A program made the translations under genes and the position numbers. Shown in pieces: positions 24,931 through 36,284 of a stretch of DNA of 64,000 bases; positions within the stretch are counted from its first letter, which is position 1; every line of letters begins with the position of its first letter. The notes under the pieces were generated by a model. It was not told the DNA's origin. It was given only the letters and a program-made list of their open reading frames with translations, and did no database searches. Source of the stretch: Gigaspora margarita (Eukaryota > Glomeromycota > Glomeromycetes > Diversisporales > Gigasporaceae); NCBI GenBank assembly GCA_009809945.1, contig WTPW01000845.1:1-64000 (forward strand). The letters run 5' to 3'.

Positions 24931-26213
24931 GGTATGAATAAATTATCGATACTTCAATAAAGTATTTGATTGTAGATTACAGATGCAACAACATTATCGT
25001 TATTGTTTAATTTGTACACAAGTACGTGCGGTGCAAGAAATCAAAAACCCTTATAAAGGCAATATACATGCTAAATCATTAACAATAAAATGTGTGTATA
25101 AATGATCGATAATTGAGGAAATATGATTATCAGCTTGGCGTTGTTGCTGAAGTAGCACCTGACTAAAATTAAAATTCGATCTTTGTGCATGCATTAAGTC
25201 GTAATTTCAGTTAGGTGCCACTTTAGATATATAAAGTAGCTACTTTAGATAGAATGCTACTTTAGATGCAACAACAACAACACCAATAGAGATGTATAAA
25301 GTATAGTTAACTAAACAGGGATAATAATATTAGGTTATTATTGTTACGCATCTGTTAATGCAAGAATAGGCTGACTATCTGTATTAACAATTCTCGACAG
25401 ATATTCTAAGTTACATTTTCGGCCGATTCTAAAAAAAAATATACAAAGCTCAGATTTATCACTTGCCTAATCAATAGATATCATAAAATTTTGGGATGAT
25501 TATACGTTCTTAAATAATACCCAAAATCTCTCACATTATTATCGTTACGCATCTGTTAACGCAAGAATGGGCTGACCATCTATATTGCCAATTCTTGACA
25601 GACATTCTAAGCTACATTTTCAGCAGATTTTAAAAAAATATACAAAGCTCATAGTTTATTACTTGCCTAAACAATGGATATCATAAGATTTTGGGACGAT
25701 TATACGTTCTTAAATAATACCTGAAATCTCTCACATCGATACTGTATCAGTAAAGATACGAAAATCCTTTTCATAAAAGATCAAGACTCTGATAACTTCT
25801 GGATTTAAGCGAGTAAATATGAAATTTACTTGTAATTTGGCGTATATAAAATCATAAAACTGCTTTTGTCTTTATTAACACTTTTTGTTGATGTATACAT
25901 AATATGCAAAGTCCCTTTGTGCAAGTTTACTTTTATGCGAGTTTACTTTTATGTTAGTAAAAGCACTTAGCCCCAAAGCTATTTCATATCTAGATGTTTT
26001 CTTGCATCAACACAATGAAGCTGACCTGATTTTTTCTATACGCTACTACAGTCACAATGAAAAATGATTGTAATCTGCTTATTTGGTAATTAAAACAGTT
26101 TATGAACTGTTATAAAAACGGTCATTGAAAGCGTAGAATTTATTGCAATATTCCTTTCGGTTTTTAAACTTTACACTACACATACTATCTCAATTACCTA
26201 AAGTTCTTGAAAA
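24931..26213 (+). promoter_or_regulatory. Upstream region of the two-domain gene, copy 2
   Basis: This corresponds to 9216-10344, with the tandem duplication of about 205 bp at 25325-25735. Two differences stand out: the block at 24989-25143 is inverted relative to copy 1, and a MITE remnant (25137-25277) with ends related to GTTGCATCTAAAGTAG is present. Confidence 0.5.
25137..25277. mobile_element. MITE of the GTTGCATCTAAAGTAG family
   Basis: The left end GTTGTTGCTGAAGTAGCACC and the right end GCTACTTTAGATGCAAC are inverted. An internal pair, AGGTGCCACTTTAGAT and its relatives, repeats the motif. The same element is at 30605-30775 and a relative at 35660-35935. Confidence 0.5.
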
Positions 26214-26898
26214 ATGTCTATCTACCGCGACAAGATGAACTGGTATGAATATGCCCAAAATGAAGAATTCACTGTGACCTTTCTTTACGGTGCAGGTCCC
26301 AATGACCCAATCAATCTCTATTGGCAATGGACTAAAGACGCCAAAGGAGAAATCAAAGGCAATGTCCTATACCAAACCACCATTACCAGCGTCACTCAGA
26401 CTGGTGTTCCAGGGGAGGTTAAGTTCTCTTGTACAGACAACAATTATTACAAGTTCGATATCACATCTAAGCAATATGGTGGCCAGCTCTATCTTTATGC
26501 GAAATACAGCAGGAGATACTTCATCAGAGATGATTCTTCAAAAGTATTATCCTTCTCAACCTCAAACTTACGTCAGTAAACTGAATTGGTATGATTATGC
26601 CGTGAATGAGCTTTTCATCATTGTCTTCCCATCTGGGCTAGGTGAAGACTTGCCAGTGACTGCGCATTGGCAATGGACAAAGAATTTGAGCGGGGAGCAA
26701 AAGGCGAATCGTGACTTAAGTGACAAGCAACACAAAAATAACCAGAACCCCACTTCATTCCATTTCGGGGACGGCTACTATACCTTTAATTGTAAGGCTG
26801 ACGACAAAAATAAAACACTCGCAGTTACAATGAAGAACCCATCTGGTGATTCATTTGGGACTGTAATGCTCCAATTACAAAGCAATCAGGATATGTAA
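26214..26898 (+). pseudogene. Two-domain repeat protein, copy 2, frameshifted
   Basis: The sequence is close to the genes at 10345 and 31695, but the reading frame changes near 26490, at about residue 92, where two bases are missing relative to the other copies. The first frame then stops at 26577-26579. The second frame carries the rest of domain 1 and all of domain 2 (YVSKLNWYDYAVNELFIIVF, HWQWTKNLSGE) and extends three residues past the usual C-terminus (QDM). The upstream region is intact, so a truncated transcript may still be made. Sequencing error is an alternative, although other small differences also accumulate here. Confidence 0.75.
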
Positions 26899-28074
26899 TA
26901 ACGCAACTGTTCATGCTCAAGCTAGGTAGCTTTGTTCCAGTTAATCATATTTATAGCATTCCTAGTGATTTAGTATTTCTATAACTGTTCATTACATTTA
27001 ATATCAAAAAAAAAAATTTTTTTTAGTATAAACGGAAAAAATGGTTTTTTTTTATTGTTGATATTAATAAAGGAAATTATCTAGTTTAGCGAATAATTAT
27101 ATGTTGTCTATACAGAGTGATACAAAAATTGTGGTCTTCAATAAAAAAAGATCACATCTTAAATAGCTCCCTTATACGGTGACCTTATTCATTGTGATCC
27201 TATTAACTCCCTTATACGGTGTCTTACTAATTCCCTTATACAGTGATCTTAAGTTTGTGAAATATGATCTTACTAAATTCACGCTTACCGAAGTGTATCA
27301 CAAATTTGAAAGCATTGTATATATGGTCTATGCTCTTAATGTTGATGTGTTCTTGCTATTGTTGTTGCAGAGAAGCGAAATAATCTGAGCGAGACTTAAT
27401 AATAATTCATACTTTTGATACTAGGTTTTTAACAAAAATGATTGTTTTAGCATAAATTCTAACAGTTTTGAGATTTTTTTCTTTTTTAATTTTTTGCTTT
27501 CGTATTTTTACCACCCAGATGAATTGATTATCAAAAAACATTATATATTTTGTGCTTTCGCTAAACCAATCATTTACTGCCTGATTTTTTTAATGCTCTT
27601 ATACGATGATCTCACTTTGTGAAACATGGTTTTACTGTATTCCCCAGAATTTGACCCACTTACTGGACTTAGTGTGACCCATGATCACGGGAACAAATGT
27701 GATAAATAATATTTATTTATCAGAATAATTAGCATTATTATTAAACTAGCATGTAAACCAAAAGCACTAAATTTATTTTCTCTAAAAATCATACTCAATT
27801 TTGTCCAAGAATAGTGTATACATGACCTTCGTAAATGTACTTTTATTATTGTTTCCTAAATGCACGTTAAAATTTGGTCTTTATAAAGTGCATTTAGAGA
27901 GGGGATACCCTAATTTCTTCTCCAAATTGTAATTGAATATACGTATGAAATCCTATCTCTAATTGGATAAATTGGATCATGCTACTTAGATAGTTACCAA
28001 TTATCATTTTCTTAATAAAAATCAAAATATTTTTGTTTGCAAAGGATGAAAAAGTATTATTTATGCACTTCAAA
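26899..28074. other. 3' flank of copy 2, duplicated, no gene
   Basis: This aligns with 11023-12235 and holds the same CTCCCTTATACGGTG direct repeats near 27165-27245. The small frame at 27179-27388 is not conserved in frame with copy 1. Confidence 0.6.
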
Positions 28075-29350
28075 AATAATCAAAAAATTAAAGAAAATAA
28101 GAAAAAAAAACCTCAAAATATTTTAGCTTAAAAAAAGAAGTTAATTATTATCTAATGCACCTCTAGAATTAGTGATGGACCACGCGCGGGATGCGCAAGA
28201 TTTTTAATATAAGATTATTTGGCCTGCATTAGCATATCATCTGGCCTGCATTAACAAATTATCTGGCCAGCTTTAACATAAGTGGGCCAATGACTAATTA
28301 GTATTTGATGTACATAAAAATATTATGCACGCGTAAACTTTTTATTTGTTTCTCGTTCGCACATATATACGTACGTACAGAGATAATATGTAAACTGTAC
28401 GTTGAAATAAATTTTTTAAATTATCATTATTAATAAAATGGGAATCTAGACTTTTAATTTCTTGCATAAATAATACATCAAGAATATTGTGTACCATATG
28501 GGCAAAAATATCCAATTTCAGTGATTATTTAGTATGAGTGATAAGGTAAATAAAATTCGAGCCAATCATTTATGTGATATTAGATGATTGTTGAGTATAA
28601 AAGTGACTATTTGATAAGCCCGATTATGAATTTCTTATGAGTCGTTTATGAAATTTTGTACGTATATAGCCTGGTTACCTATAAGTTTTTGTACGTATGT
28701 ACCTGATCACTTATAAATTTTAGTACATTTATACCTGATTATGCGCCTGATTACTTATAAATTTTTATACGCTTATATGATTTGATCGCTTTGTTGCCAT
28801 TATAATTTTTGAACATATCTTTATATAATAATATTTAAAAACAAATTGAGAAAATCAAGGCAAATCTGAATTAATAAATTTAATAATTATAAGATTAGAA
28901 GTTTTAAATGTAGGCAAAATCTATATAAGCATTTTTATTTGTAATAAATGCAGTAAGATTTATAAGAAATGATTATTATTTTAATAAGAAATAACATTCC
29001 TAGCAGTGATATATATATTTATTTATTTATTTATCGTGAAAAAATCCGAAACGCTACTCGATCCCGCAAATCCTGCGTGGATCCCGCGCGGGATTTTTAA
29101 AAAAATCAGGATTTGCCCATCACTATCTAGAATTCTTTTGCTAATAAGAAATAACTCGAAAATAATCAAAAATATTAAACAAATAAGAAAAAAAAAACTC
29201 AAAATATTTTTGCTTAAAAAAAGAAATGAATTATTATTTAATGCACCTCTAGATTTTCTTGCTAATAAGAAATAAATCGAAAATAATCAAAGATATTGAC
29301 GAAAATAAGAAAAAAGTTCAAAATAAATTATTATTTATGACTTATAGCTT
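28075..29350. repeat. 122-bp tandem repeat, copy 2, split by a hAT-type element
   Basis: This is the same repeat as at 12236-12540. The run is interrupted at TGCACCTCTAGAAT by the insertion at 28170-29125 and resumes after it, then ends at GACTTATAGC plus poly-T as in copy 1. Confidence 0.7.
28170..29125. mobile_element. hAT-type non-autonomous element, 956 bp
   Basis: The ends are TAGTGATGG and CCATCACTA, flanked by a perfect 8-bp duplication TCTAGAAT (28162-28169 and 29126-29133), the hAT signature. Subterminal GCGCGGGAT words occur at both ends. There is no transposase frame. It is absent from copy 1, so it inserted after segment B duplicated. Confidence 0.9.
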
Positions 29351-29363
29351 TTTTTTTTTTTTT

Positions 29364-29618
29364 NNNNNNNNNNNNNNNNNNNNNNNNNNNNNNNNNNNNN
29401 NNNNNNNNNNNNNNNNNNNNNNNNNNNNNNNNNNNNNNNNNNNNNNNNNNNNNNNNNNNNNNNNNNNNNNNNNNNNNNNNNNNNNNNNNNNNNNNNNNNN
29501 NNNNNNNNNNNNNNNNNNNNNNNNNNNNNNNNNNNNNNNNNNNNNNNNNNNNNNNNNNNNNNNNNNNNNNNNNNNNNNNNNNNNNNNNNNNNNNNNNNNN
29601 NNNNNNNNNNNNNNNNNN
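29364..29618. other. Assembly gap (N run)
   Basis: About 255 unknown bases follow a poly-T run. Frames crossing it are meaningless. Confidence 0.95.
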
Positions 29619-29728
29619 GGGGGGGGGGGGAGGGGCGGGAGGAGTGGTTCATATAGTAAAATTTTAAAAAATTTTTTTTCAAAAAAAATTTTCCGATTTG
29701 TTCCGAAACTATATAAAAATTTCCAAAA
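29619..29728. other. G-rich edge after the gap, low trust
   Basis: A G run (GGGGAGGGGCGGGAGGAG) and then A- and T-runs sit between the gap and the truncated copy 3. The composition is unlike anything near it, so this may be a sequencing or joining artefact. Confidence 0.5.
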
Positions 29729-30370
29729 AAAAAATATCAAATTTGATCAGATAATTGTCAAGTTATCTTCGCTCAAAGTTTTATAAAATTTTTGGCGCAG
29801 CTTTTATTTTATTTTGATAGACGTTTTGATTTTTCTCTAACCTTGAGCGAAGATATCTTGACAACCATCTGATTAAATTCAATGAACTTTTTTTTATTTG
29901 AATTCTATGAATTATAGAATTAAAATAAAAAAAAGTTCATCGAATTTAATTAGGTAGTTGTCATAAAATCTTCACTCAAAGAGAAATCAAACGTCTACTA
30001 AAATAAAAGCTGTACTAAAGTTTTTTAAACTTTGAGTGAAGATACCTTGGCAACCATCTGACTAAATTTAATTGTTTTTTTTTTATTTTAATTCTATAAA
30101 TTCATAGAATTCAAATAAAAAAAGTTCATCGAATTTGGTCAGATATTTGTCAAGATCAATTTTTTAAAAAACCTTGGCGCAGCTTTTATTTGATAGACGT
30201 TTAGATTTTTCTCCAACTTTGAGCAAAGATTTCTTGACAACTACCTAATTAACTTCGACAAAATTATTTTTATTTTAATTCTATAAATTCATAGAATTCA
30301 AAAAAAAAAAGCTCATTGAATTTAGTCAAATAGTTGTCAAGATATCTTCGCCCAAAGTTTTGAAATTTTT
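29729..30370. repeat. Truncated palindrome array, copy 3 (three units)
   Basis: This continues the array family of 7940-9215, with centres near 29905, 30090 and 30280. The left part is lost at the assembly gap. Confidence 0.8.
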
Positions 30371-31694
30371 TATTTTTGATAGTGGGTATGAATAAATTAA
30401 ATTATCGATACTTCAATAAGGTATTTGATTGTAGATTACAGATGCAACAACGTTATCGTTATTGTTTAATTTGTACGCAAGTACGTGCGGTAAAAGAAAT
30501 CCAAAAACCACAATTATACCTTATAAAGAAATATACATGCTAAATCATCATCAATAAAATGTGTGTATAAATGATTGATAATTTAGGAAATATGAATATC
30601 GGCTTGGCGTTGTTGCATCTGAAGTAGCACCTTTCTGAAGTAGCGCCTGACTAAAATTAAGCCCCCTGAAATTAGATCTTCGTGCATGCATTAAGTCGTA
30701 ATTTCAGTTAGGTGCTACTTTAGATATATAAAGTAGCTACTTCAGATAGAATGCTACTTTAGATGCAACAACGACAACACCAATGGAGATGTATAAAGAA
30801 TAGTTAACTAAACAGGGTTAATGATATTAGGTTATTATCATTACGCATCTGTTAACGCAAGGATGGGCTGACTATCTGTATTGCCAATTCTCGACAGACA
30901 TTCTAAGTTACATTTTCGGCAGATTCTAAAAAAAATATACAAAGCTCAGAATTTATTACTTGCCTAAATAATAGATATCATAAGATTTTGGGACGATTAT
31001 ACATTCTTAATAATACCCGAAATCTCTCACATTATTATCGTTACGCATCTGTTAACGCAAGAATGGGCTGAACATCTTTATTGCCAATTCTTGACAGACA
31101 TTCTAAGTTACATTTTCGGCAGATTCTAAAAAAATATACAAAGCACATAGTTTATTACTTGCCTAAACAATAGATATCATAAGATTTTGGGACGATTATG
31201 CGTTTTTAAATAATACCCGAAATCTCTCACATCGATACTGTATCAGTAAAGATACGAAAATTCTTTTCGTAAAAGATCACAAGACTCTGATAACTTCCGG
31301 ATTTAAGCGAGTAAATATGAAATTTCTTGTATTTGGCGTATATAAAATCATAAAACTGCTTTTGTCTTTATTAACACTTTTTGTTGATGTACACATAAAA
31401 TGCAAAGTCGCCTTTGTGCGAGTTTAAGGCAATATTAGTAAAAGCACTTAGCCCCGAAGCTATTTCATATCTAGATTTTTTCTTGCATCAACACAATGAA
31501 GCTGATCCGATTTTTTCCATACACCACTACATTCACAATGAAAAATGATTGTAATCTGCTTATTTGGTAATTAAGACAGTTTATGAACTGTTATAAAAAC
31601 GGTCATTGAAAGCGTGGAATTTATTGCAATATTCCTTTCAGTTTTTAAACCTTACACTACACATACTATCTCAATTACCTTAAGTTCTTAAAAA
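30371..31694 (+). promoter_or_regulatory. Upstream region of the two-domain gene, copy 3
   Basis: Same organisation as copy 2: block 30465-30600 in the copy-2 orientation, a MITE at 30605-30775 ending GCTACTTTAGATGCAAC, and the tandem duplication of about 205 bp at 30830-31230. Conserved up to the start codon. Confidence 0.5.
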
Positions 31695-32372
31695 ATGTCT
31701 ATCTACCGCGGCAAGATGAACTGGTATGAATATGCCCAAAATGAAGAATTCACTGTGACCTTTCTTCACGGTGCAGGTCCCAATGACCCAATCAATCTCT
31801 ATTGGCAATGGACTAAAGACGCCAAAGGAGAAATCAAAGGCAATGTCCTATACCAAACCACTATCACCAGCGTCACTCAGACTGGTATTCCAGGGGAAGT
31901 TAAGTTCTCCTGCACAGACAACAATTATTACAAGTTCGACATCACATCTAAGCAATATGGTGGCCAGCTCTCCATCTTCATGCGAAATACTGCGGGAGAT
32001 ACTTCATCGGAGATGATTCTTCAAAAGTATTATCCTTCTCAACCTCAAACTTACGTCGGTAAACTGAATTGGTATGATTATGCCGTGAATGAGCTTTTCA
32101 TTGTTGTCTTCCCATCTGGGCTAGGTGAAGACTTGCCAGTGACTGCGCATTGGCAATGGACAAAGAACTCGAGTGGGGAGCAAAAGGCGAATCGTGATTT
32201 AAGTGACAAGCAACACAAAAATAACCAGGACCCCACTTCATTCTATTTCGGGGACGGCTACTATACCTTTAATTGCACGGCTGACGATAAAAATAAAACA
32301 CTCGCAGTTACAATGAAGAACCCATCTCGCGATTCATTTGGGACTGTAACGCTCGAATTACAAAGCAACTAG
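31695..32372 (+). CDS. Two-domain repeat protein of unknown function, copy 3 (225 aa)
   Basis: This is an intact paralogue of the gene at 10345 with the same length and design: tandem halves opening RGKMNWYEYAQNEEF and GKLNWYDYAVNELF, each with a WQWTK motif. Differences from copy 1 are few and mostly conservative (for example Tyr25 to His, Phe to Tyr in the second opening motif, Gln to Glu near the C-terminus). With two intact copies and one broken copy, the family is being multiplied as part of a segment rather than by single-gene movement. No signal peptide, no membrane segment, no family I can name. It may be cytosolic and ligand-binding, but that is only inferred from shape. Confidence 0.8.
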   Translation: MSIYRGKMNWYEYAQNEEFTVTFLHGAGPNDPINLYWQWTKDAKGEIKGNVLYQTTITSVTQTGIPGEVKFSCTDNNYYKFDITSKQYGGQLSIFMRNTAGDTSSEMILQKYYPSQPQTYVGKLNWYDYAVNELFIVVFPSGLGEDLPVTAHWQWTKNSSGEQKANRDLSDKQHKNNQDPTSFYFGDGYYTFNCTADDKNKTLAVTMKNPSRDSFGTVTLELQSN

Positions 32373-33175
32373 GATATGCAATGACGCAACAGTTCATGCT
32401 CAAGCTAGGTAGCTTTTGTTCCAGTTAAACATATTATAGTATTCCTAGTGATCTGGTATTTTCTATAACTGTTCATCGCATTTAATATCAAAAAAAAAAA
32501 TTTTAGTATAAACGGAAAAAATGATTTTTTTTTTATTGTTGTTATTAATAAAGGAAATTATCTAGTTTAACGAATAATAATATATGCTGTCTATACAAAA
32601 TGATAAAAAAATTGTGGCCTCCAATAAAAAAAATCGCGATCTTTTAATGGTTTTTGAATACTCCCTTATACGGTGATCTTATTAATTGTGATCCTATTAG
32701 CTCCCTTATACGTATTTTGAGCGAGACTTAATAATAATTCATACTTTTGATACTGCCTTGTATTTCCGATACCCGTGATGACTCTCCCGTGACCGCGCCG
32801 TGTGGCCGACCATTGCGTGACACTCTTCTTTTCGATCACGTGATTTACCATCACTTTGCATTAATAATTTTGTTGCGTTAAGTATTTCTAGTTATTAACC
32901 AAAATAAGCAATTGATAAATTTTTCTTATCTTTCCCCTACAGTAATATTAATATATGTAGGAGCTGTGTAAACTGGATTTTTTTTACTAATCAAGGTCAC
33001 CCGTGTGAATGTCAATGTGCTAATGCATCACTACTTCCGTATATAGACTCTCATTTCGATCTGTTAAAAATTTGAATTGTAATCATCAAATCATCACAAA
33101 TAAATAAATCTAATAAAAAAAAAAGATAAATCTATTCGAACTTCCAAGTAAAAAGTATACATAATTGAATAAAAC
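32373..33175. other. End of segment B copy 3 and upstream region of the P450 gene
   Basis: Homology to copies 1 and 2 stops near 32715-32755. The stretch 32760-32850 is GC-richer and unassigned. The last 200 bp before the P450 start are AT-rich with an A-rich leader (AATAAAACATG). Confidence 0.5.
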
Positions 33176-34869
33176 ATGACTATTCAAAATATTATCAAAT
33201 TTATAAACACCACAGATTATTTCATCATATTCATCTTAATCATCATTACCTATATCTTTAACTTTTATTACAAACATTTTACTCGTCTCAATCCAATTCC
33301 TTGCCCATTACCTTTACCATTCATTGGAAATCTTCATAATTTAGGTTATGATGTAGCAATATTCTATAAGCAATGTCAACAGAAATATGGTGATATCAGT
33401 GAAGCAATACTTGATCGTAGATATATTATTCTTTCACGTCCAGAATATATTGAGAAATTTTTTGATCGTAGAATATTTTTCATGAGACCATATTCGCAAG
33501 GTGCCGATGAAATTGGAATGTACGGACATGGAACCTTCTTCAATAATAATTATGAAAGTTGGAAACACAATAATAAATTTTTTACGGATACATTTATATC
33601 ACAAAGATTTATTGATAATGCCATAAAGTCTACAAATGAATTGTATAAAGAGTTGAGCAATTATTGGCAGTCACTTGGAAATCAAAATTCTTCAAATAAT
33701 TCTTCAAATTATAGTAATGATAATTGGACACTAGAAACGGATTTTTCGCAATGGTTTAACAGATTTACAAATGACATTGTTTCAATAATTAGTACTGGAG
33801 AACGCACGTATTCAATTGCTTCATATTATAACACGCAAAGTCTTATCAAATCAGAATATTCTGGTGCACTAGTCGAAGATGGGGATAAATTTGTCAAATC
33901 AATTGTAAAATATCTTGAAGGCCTTGTGGTCTTTGCATTCTTCAACCCATTCATAAGGCATTACATTCCAATAATCAAAAACAAATCAAATATTTATTTA
34001 AAGAATCGTGATTACTTATTTGAAAAATTGGATAAAATGATCATAAAGAGAAGAAAAGAGATCGAAAAAATATCTGCAAATACAGAAATGAGAATCGATA
34101 TGCTTTCTTCCTTAATCACCGCAAACACGAATGAGAATGATTCAAATGGTGAGGTGTTAAAATCAATGCCTGATGAAGAGATCAGAGGAATGTTATTAGA
34201 AGCTTTCTTAGGTGGAACGGCTACTGTGAGTATTTCTCTATATTTAATGTATCTAATATTTTTGTTTGTTATTTTACTTATTTTTATAATGTTATTTGTG
34301 TCTACCTATGTTTAGGCTGCAAATTTATTTTGCTTCATAACCTACTATATTTGATGCTTTCGGAAATTGATCATGTTTTACCTAAATCTATTGATAAATC
34401 TTGTGTATCATACAATGATCTCCAAGAACTAAGATATTGTGAAGCTATTATTAAAGAAGCTTGTCGTTTAGTACCAGCAGTTCCTTTTACATACCGTACT
34501 ATTACTAAGGAACATGAAATTGCTGGGTACAAATGGCCTCCTGGGACAAATTTTCTTTTGAATTTTTTAGCGGTACAAGTTCACCCTGAATTTTGGCCTA
34601 ATCCAGAAGTTTTCAATCCAGATAGGTTTTATAATGATGATCAAAATGATAAAAGATTAGGCGACAAATCTGCTTTTATGATGTTTGGTGGAGGCAAGAG
34701 AATATGTCCTGGAAGAATGTTGGCAATGGTTGAGTTACTTTTGTTAATGGTATTAGTTTATGAGAATTATAATGTTGAATTGGTGAATAAGAATGAACCA
34801 TTAAAAATTTCTTCTCAACTTAATACTCATTGTAAGGAGCTGAGAGTTAGAATTAGCCCTCGAACTTGA
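33176..34869 (+). CDS. Cytochrome P450, two exons, reading frame broken after the I-helix
   Basis: Heme-thiolate monooxygenase of the endoplasmic reticulum. Exon 1 (33176-34225) encodes an N-terminal membrane anchor (residues about 15-33), the proline-rich hinge NPIPCPLPLPFIGN and the I-helix (LEAFLGGTAT). The intron is 34226-34315 (GTGAGT...TTTAG). Exon 2 carries the ExxR motif (EACR), the NPDRF motif and the heme loop FGGGKRICPGR with its cysteine, ending at 34869. Joined at these sites, exon 2 starts AANLFCFITYYI and then meets TGA at 34352-34354, while the rest lies in another frame starting MLSEID. Relatives I recall have about eight more residues between YYI and MLSEID, so a short out-of-frame deletion is the likely cause. 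Everything else looks intact: either a very young pseudogene or a sequence error. Substrate unknown. Confidence 0.8.
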
Positions 34870-36284
34870 TTTGTTATATGAAACGTTAAGCATAGTTATA
34901 TTATTATTTGCTTTAAACATCTATTTTATTTAGAATTAGGTTCAGTTTTATTTTTCATTCGGTAAAATAGTTTTATTATATAAATAAAATTTGAAGTCAT
35001 AACGTTTGTTTCAAAATCATCCATAATCAAAGTCGTTAATTATTTGATTAACAGAAAGATAAAATTATTGAAATGATATGAAAACTGTACAGGCATAATA
35101 AATAATTCGTCTGACTAAATTGTCAGGTAAGCCAATTGACCAGACCAGGTCCGGCTTAATAATATCAAACTGGTCGGTTGATCTGAAACAACTCTATTTC
35201 AATTTGATTTGTCTTTAAAAGTATGACCAATAAATCTAACTAATGTTATCATTAGCTGTAGTTTAGGTAATAGTCTTAAAAACTTAACAAAAAAAATAGA
35301 TTTGCATCACCTTAACTTACATTACATGTCTTCCACACATCCAGATAATAATAATATGTTTAAATATAAATATTATAAAGATTTTACTTAGAAAAGCGAT
35401 TTAGCTTGTAAAGTACGGTAATTAGCTGTAAATTTAATTGCAAATTATTTTTTTTTTTTGTATTCAGTTATAAAGAAGGTAATTAGCTGTAAATTTAATT
35501 GCAAAATTGTTTTTTTTTTGTATTCAGTTATAAAGTTTATGCTTTCACAAAGTTTTTCGGCCATTTTCTTCATTTAAATGATTTAAGCATTCAATGTTGT
35601 TACTTTTAAAATGAATAAATTAGCAGGATTTAATCAATGACATGATTAACAATATAATATGTTGCATCTAAAATAACAATTTATCTAAGATAGCTACTTT
35701 TTTTTTTTTTACCTCAATATATAAGGTGCGCTTATGGCGCTTTATTTATTATGTACATAAAAATTTACAAATTTTCAATTATTTAAGAAATTTTAAGGTC
35801 GATATAAGGCCTTTATTTGCTGCATGAGGGATCTGTTTAAGAACATTAAGTTCTCTGTTTAATTGATGCGTGACTAAAGTCGTAATGTTAAAATTGTTGA
35901 TTAGATAGCTACTTTATATGCAACAAACATAGTGGTTTGTAAAAGGAAACATCTGCATTTGCAAATTTAATATGATTAAATCGTTATAATTATAATTTTT
36001 ATTTTTTTTTTATTTTTTTAAATTATTTTTTATTTTTTTAAATTATTTTTTATTTTTTTTTAAAATTGGAATTATATACTTTTTTTTTTTTTATACCCTT
36101 GCACGAAGTGACGCCAATTGGTGTACTTTACTTTTTTTTTTTTAATTGGAATTATTTAATTACTTATTTTTTATTTTTATTTTTTTGAATAAAGACCAAT
36201 TAATTATTTATTAAAGGAAAAAATTTGCCAGTTCCATACTATCAATAAAGCGGTACATAACACGATCTTAAAAAATTAAATAAA
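34870..36284. other. No gene; tandem duplication and a MITE
   Basis: A unit of about 62 bp (GGTAATTAGCTGTAAATTT) is repeated twice at 35408-35533. At 35660-35935 the inverted ends GTTGCATCTAAAATA and TACTTTATATGCAAC mark a relative of the GTTGCATCTAAAGTAG MITE family. 35990-36185 is T-rich low complexity. Confidence 0.5.

Noticed and set aside
29259-29786. Frames crossing the N run
   Set aside because: Unknown bases make the translation meaningless.
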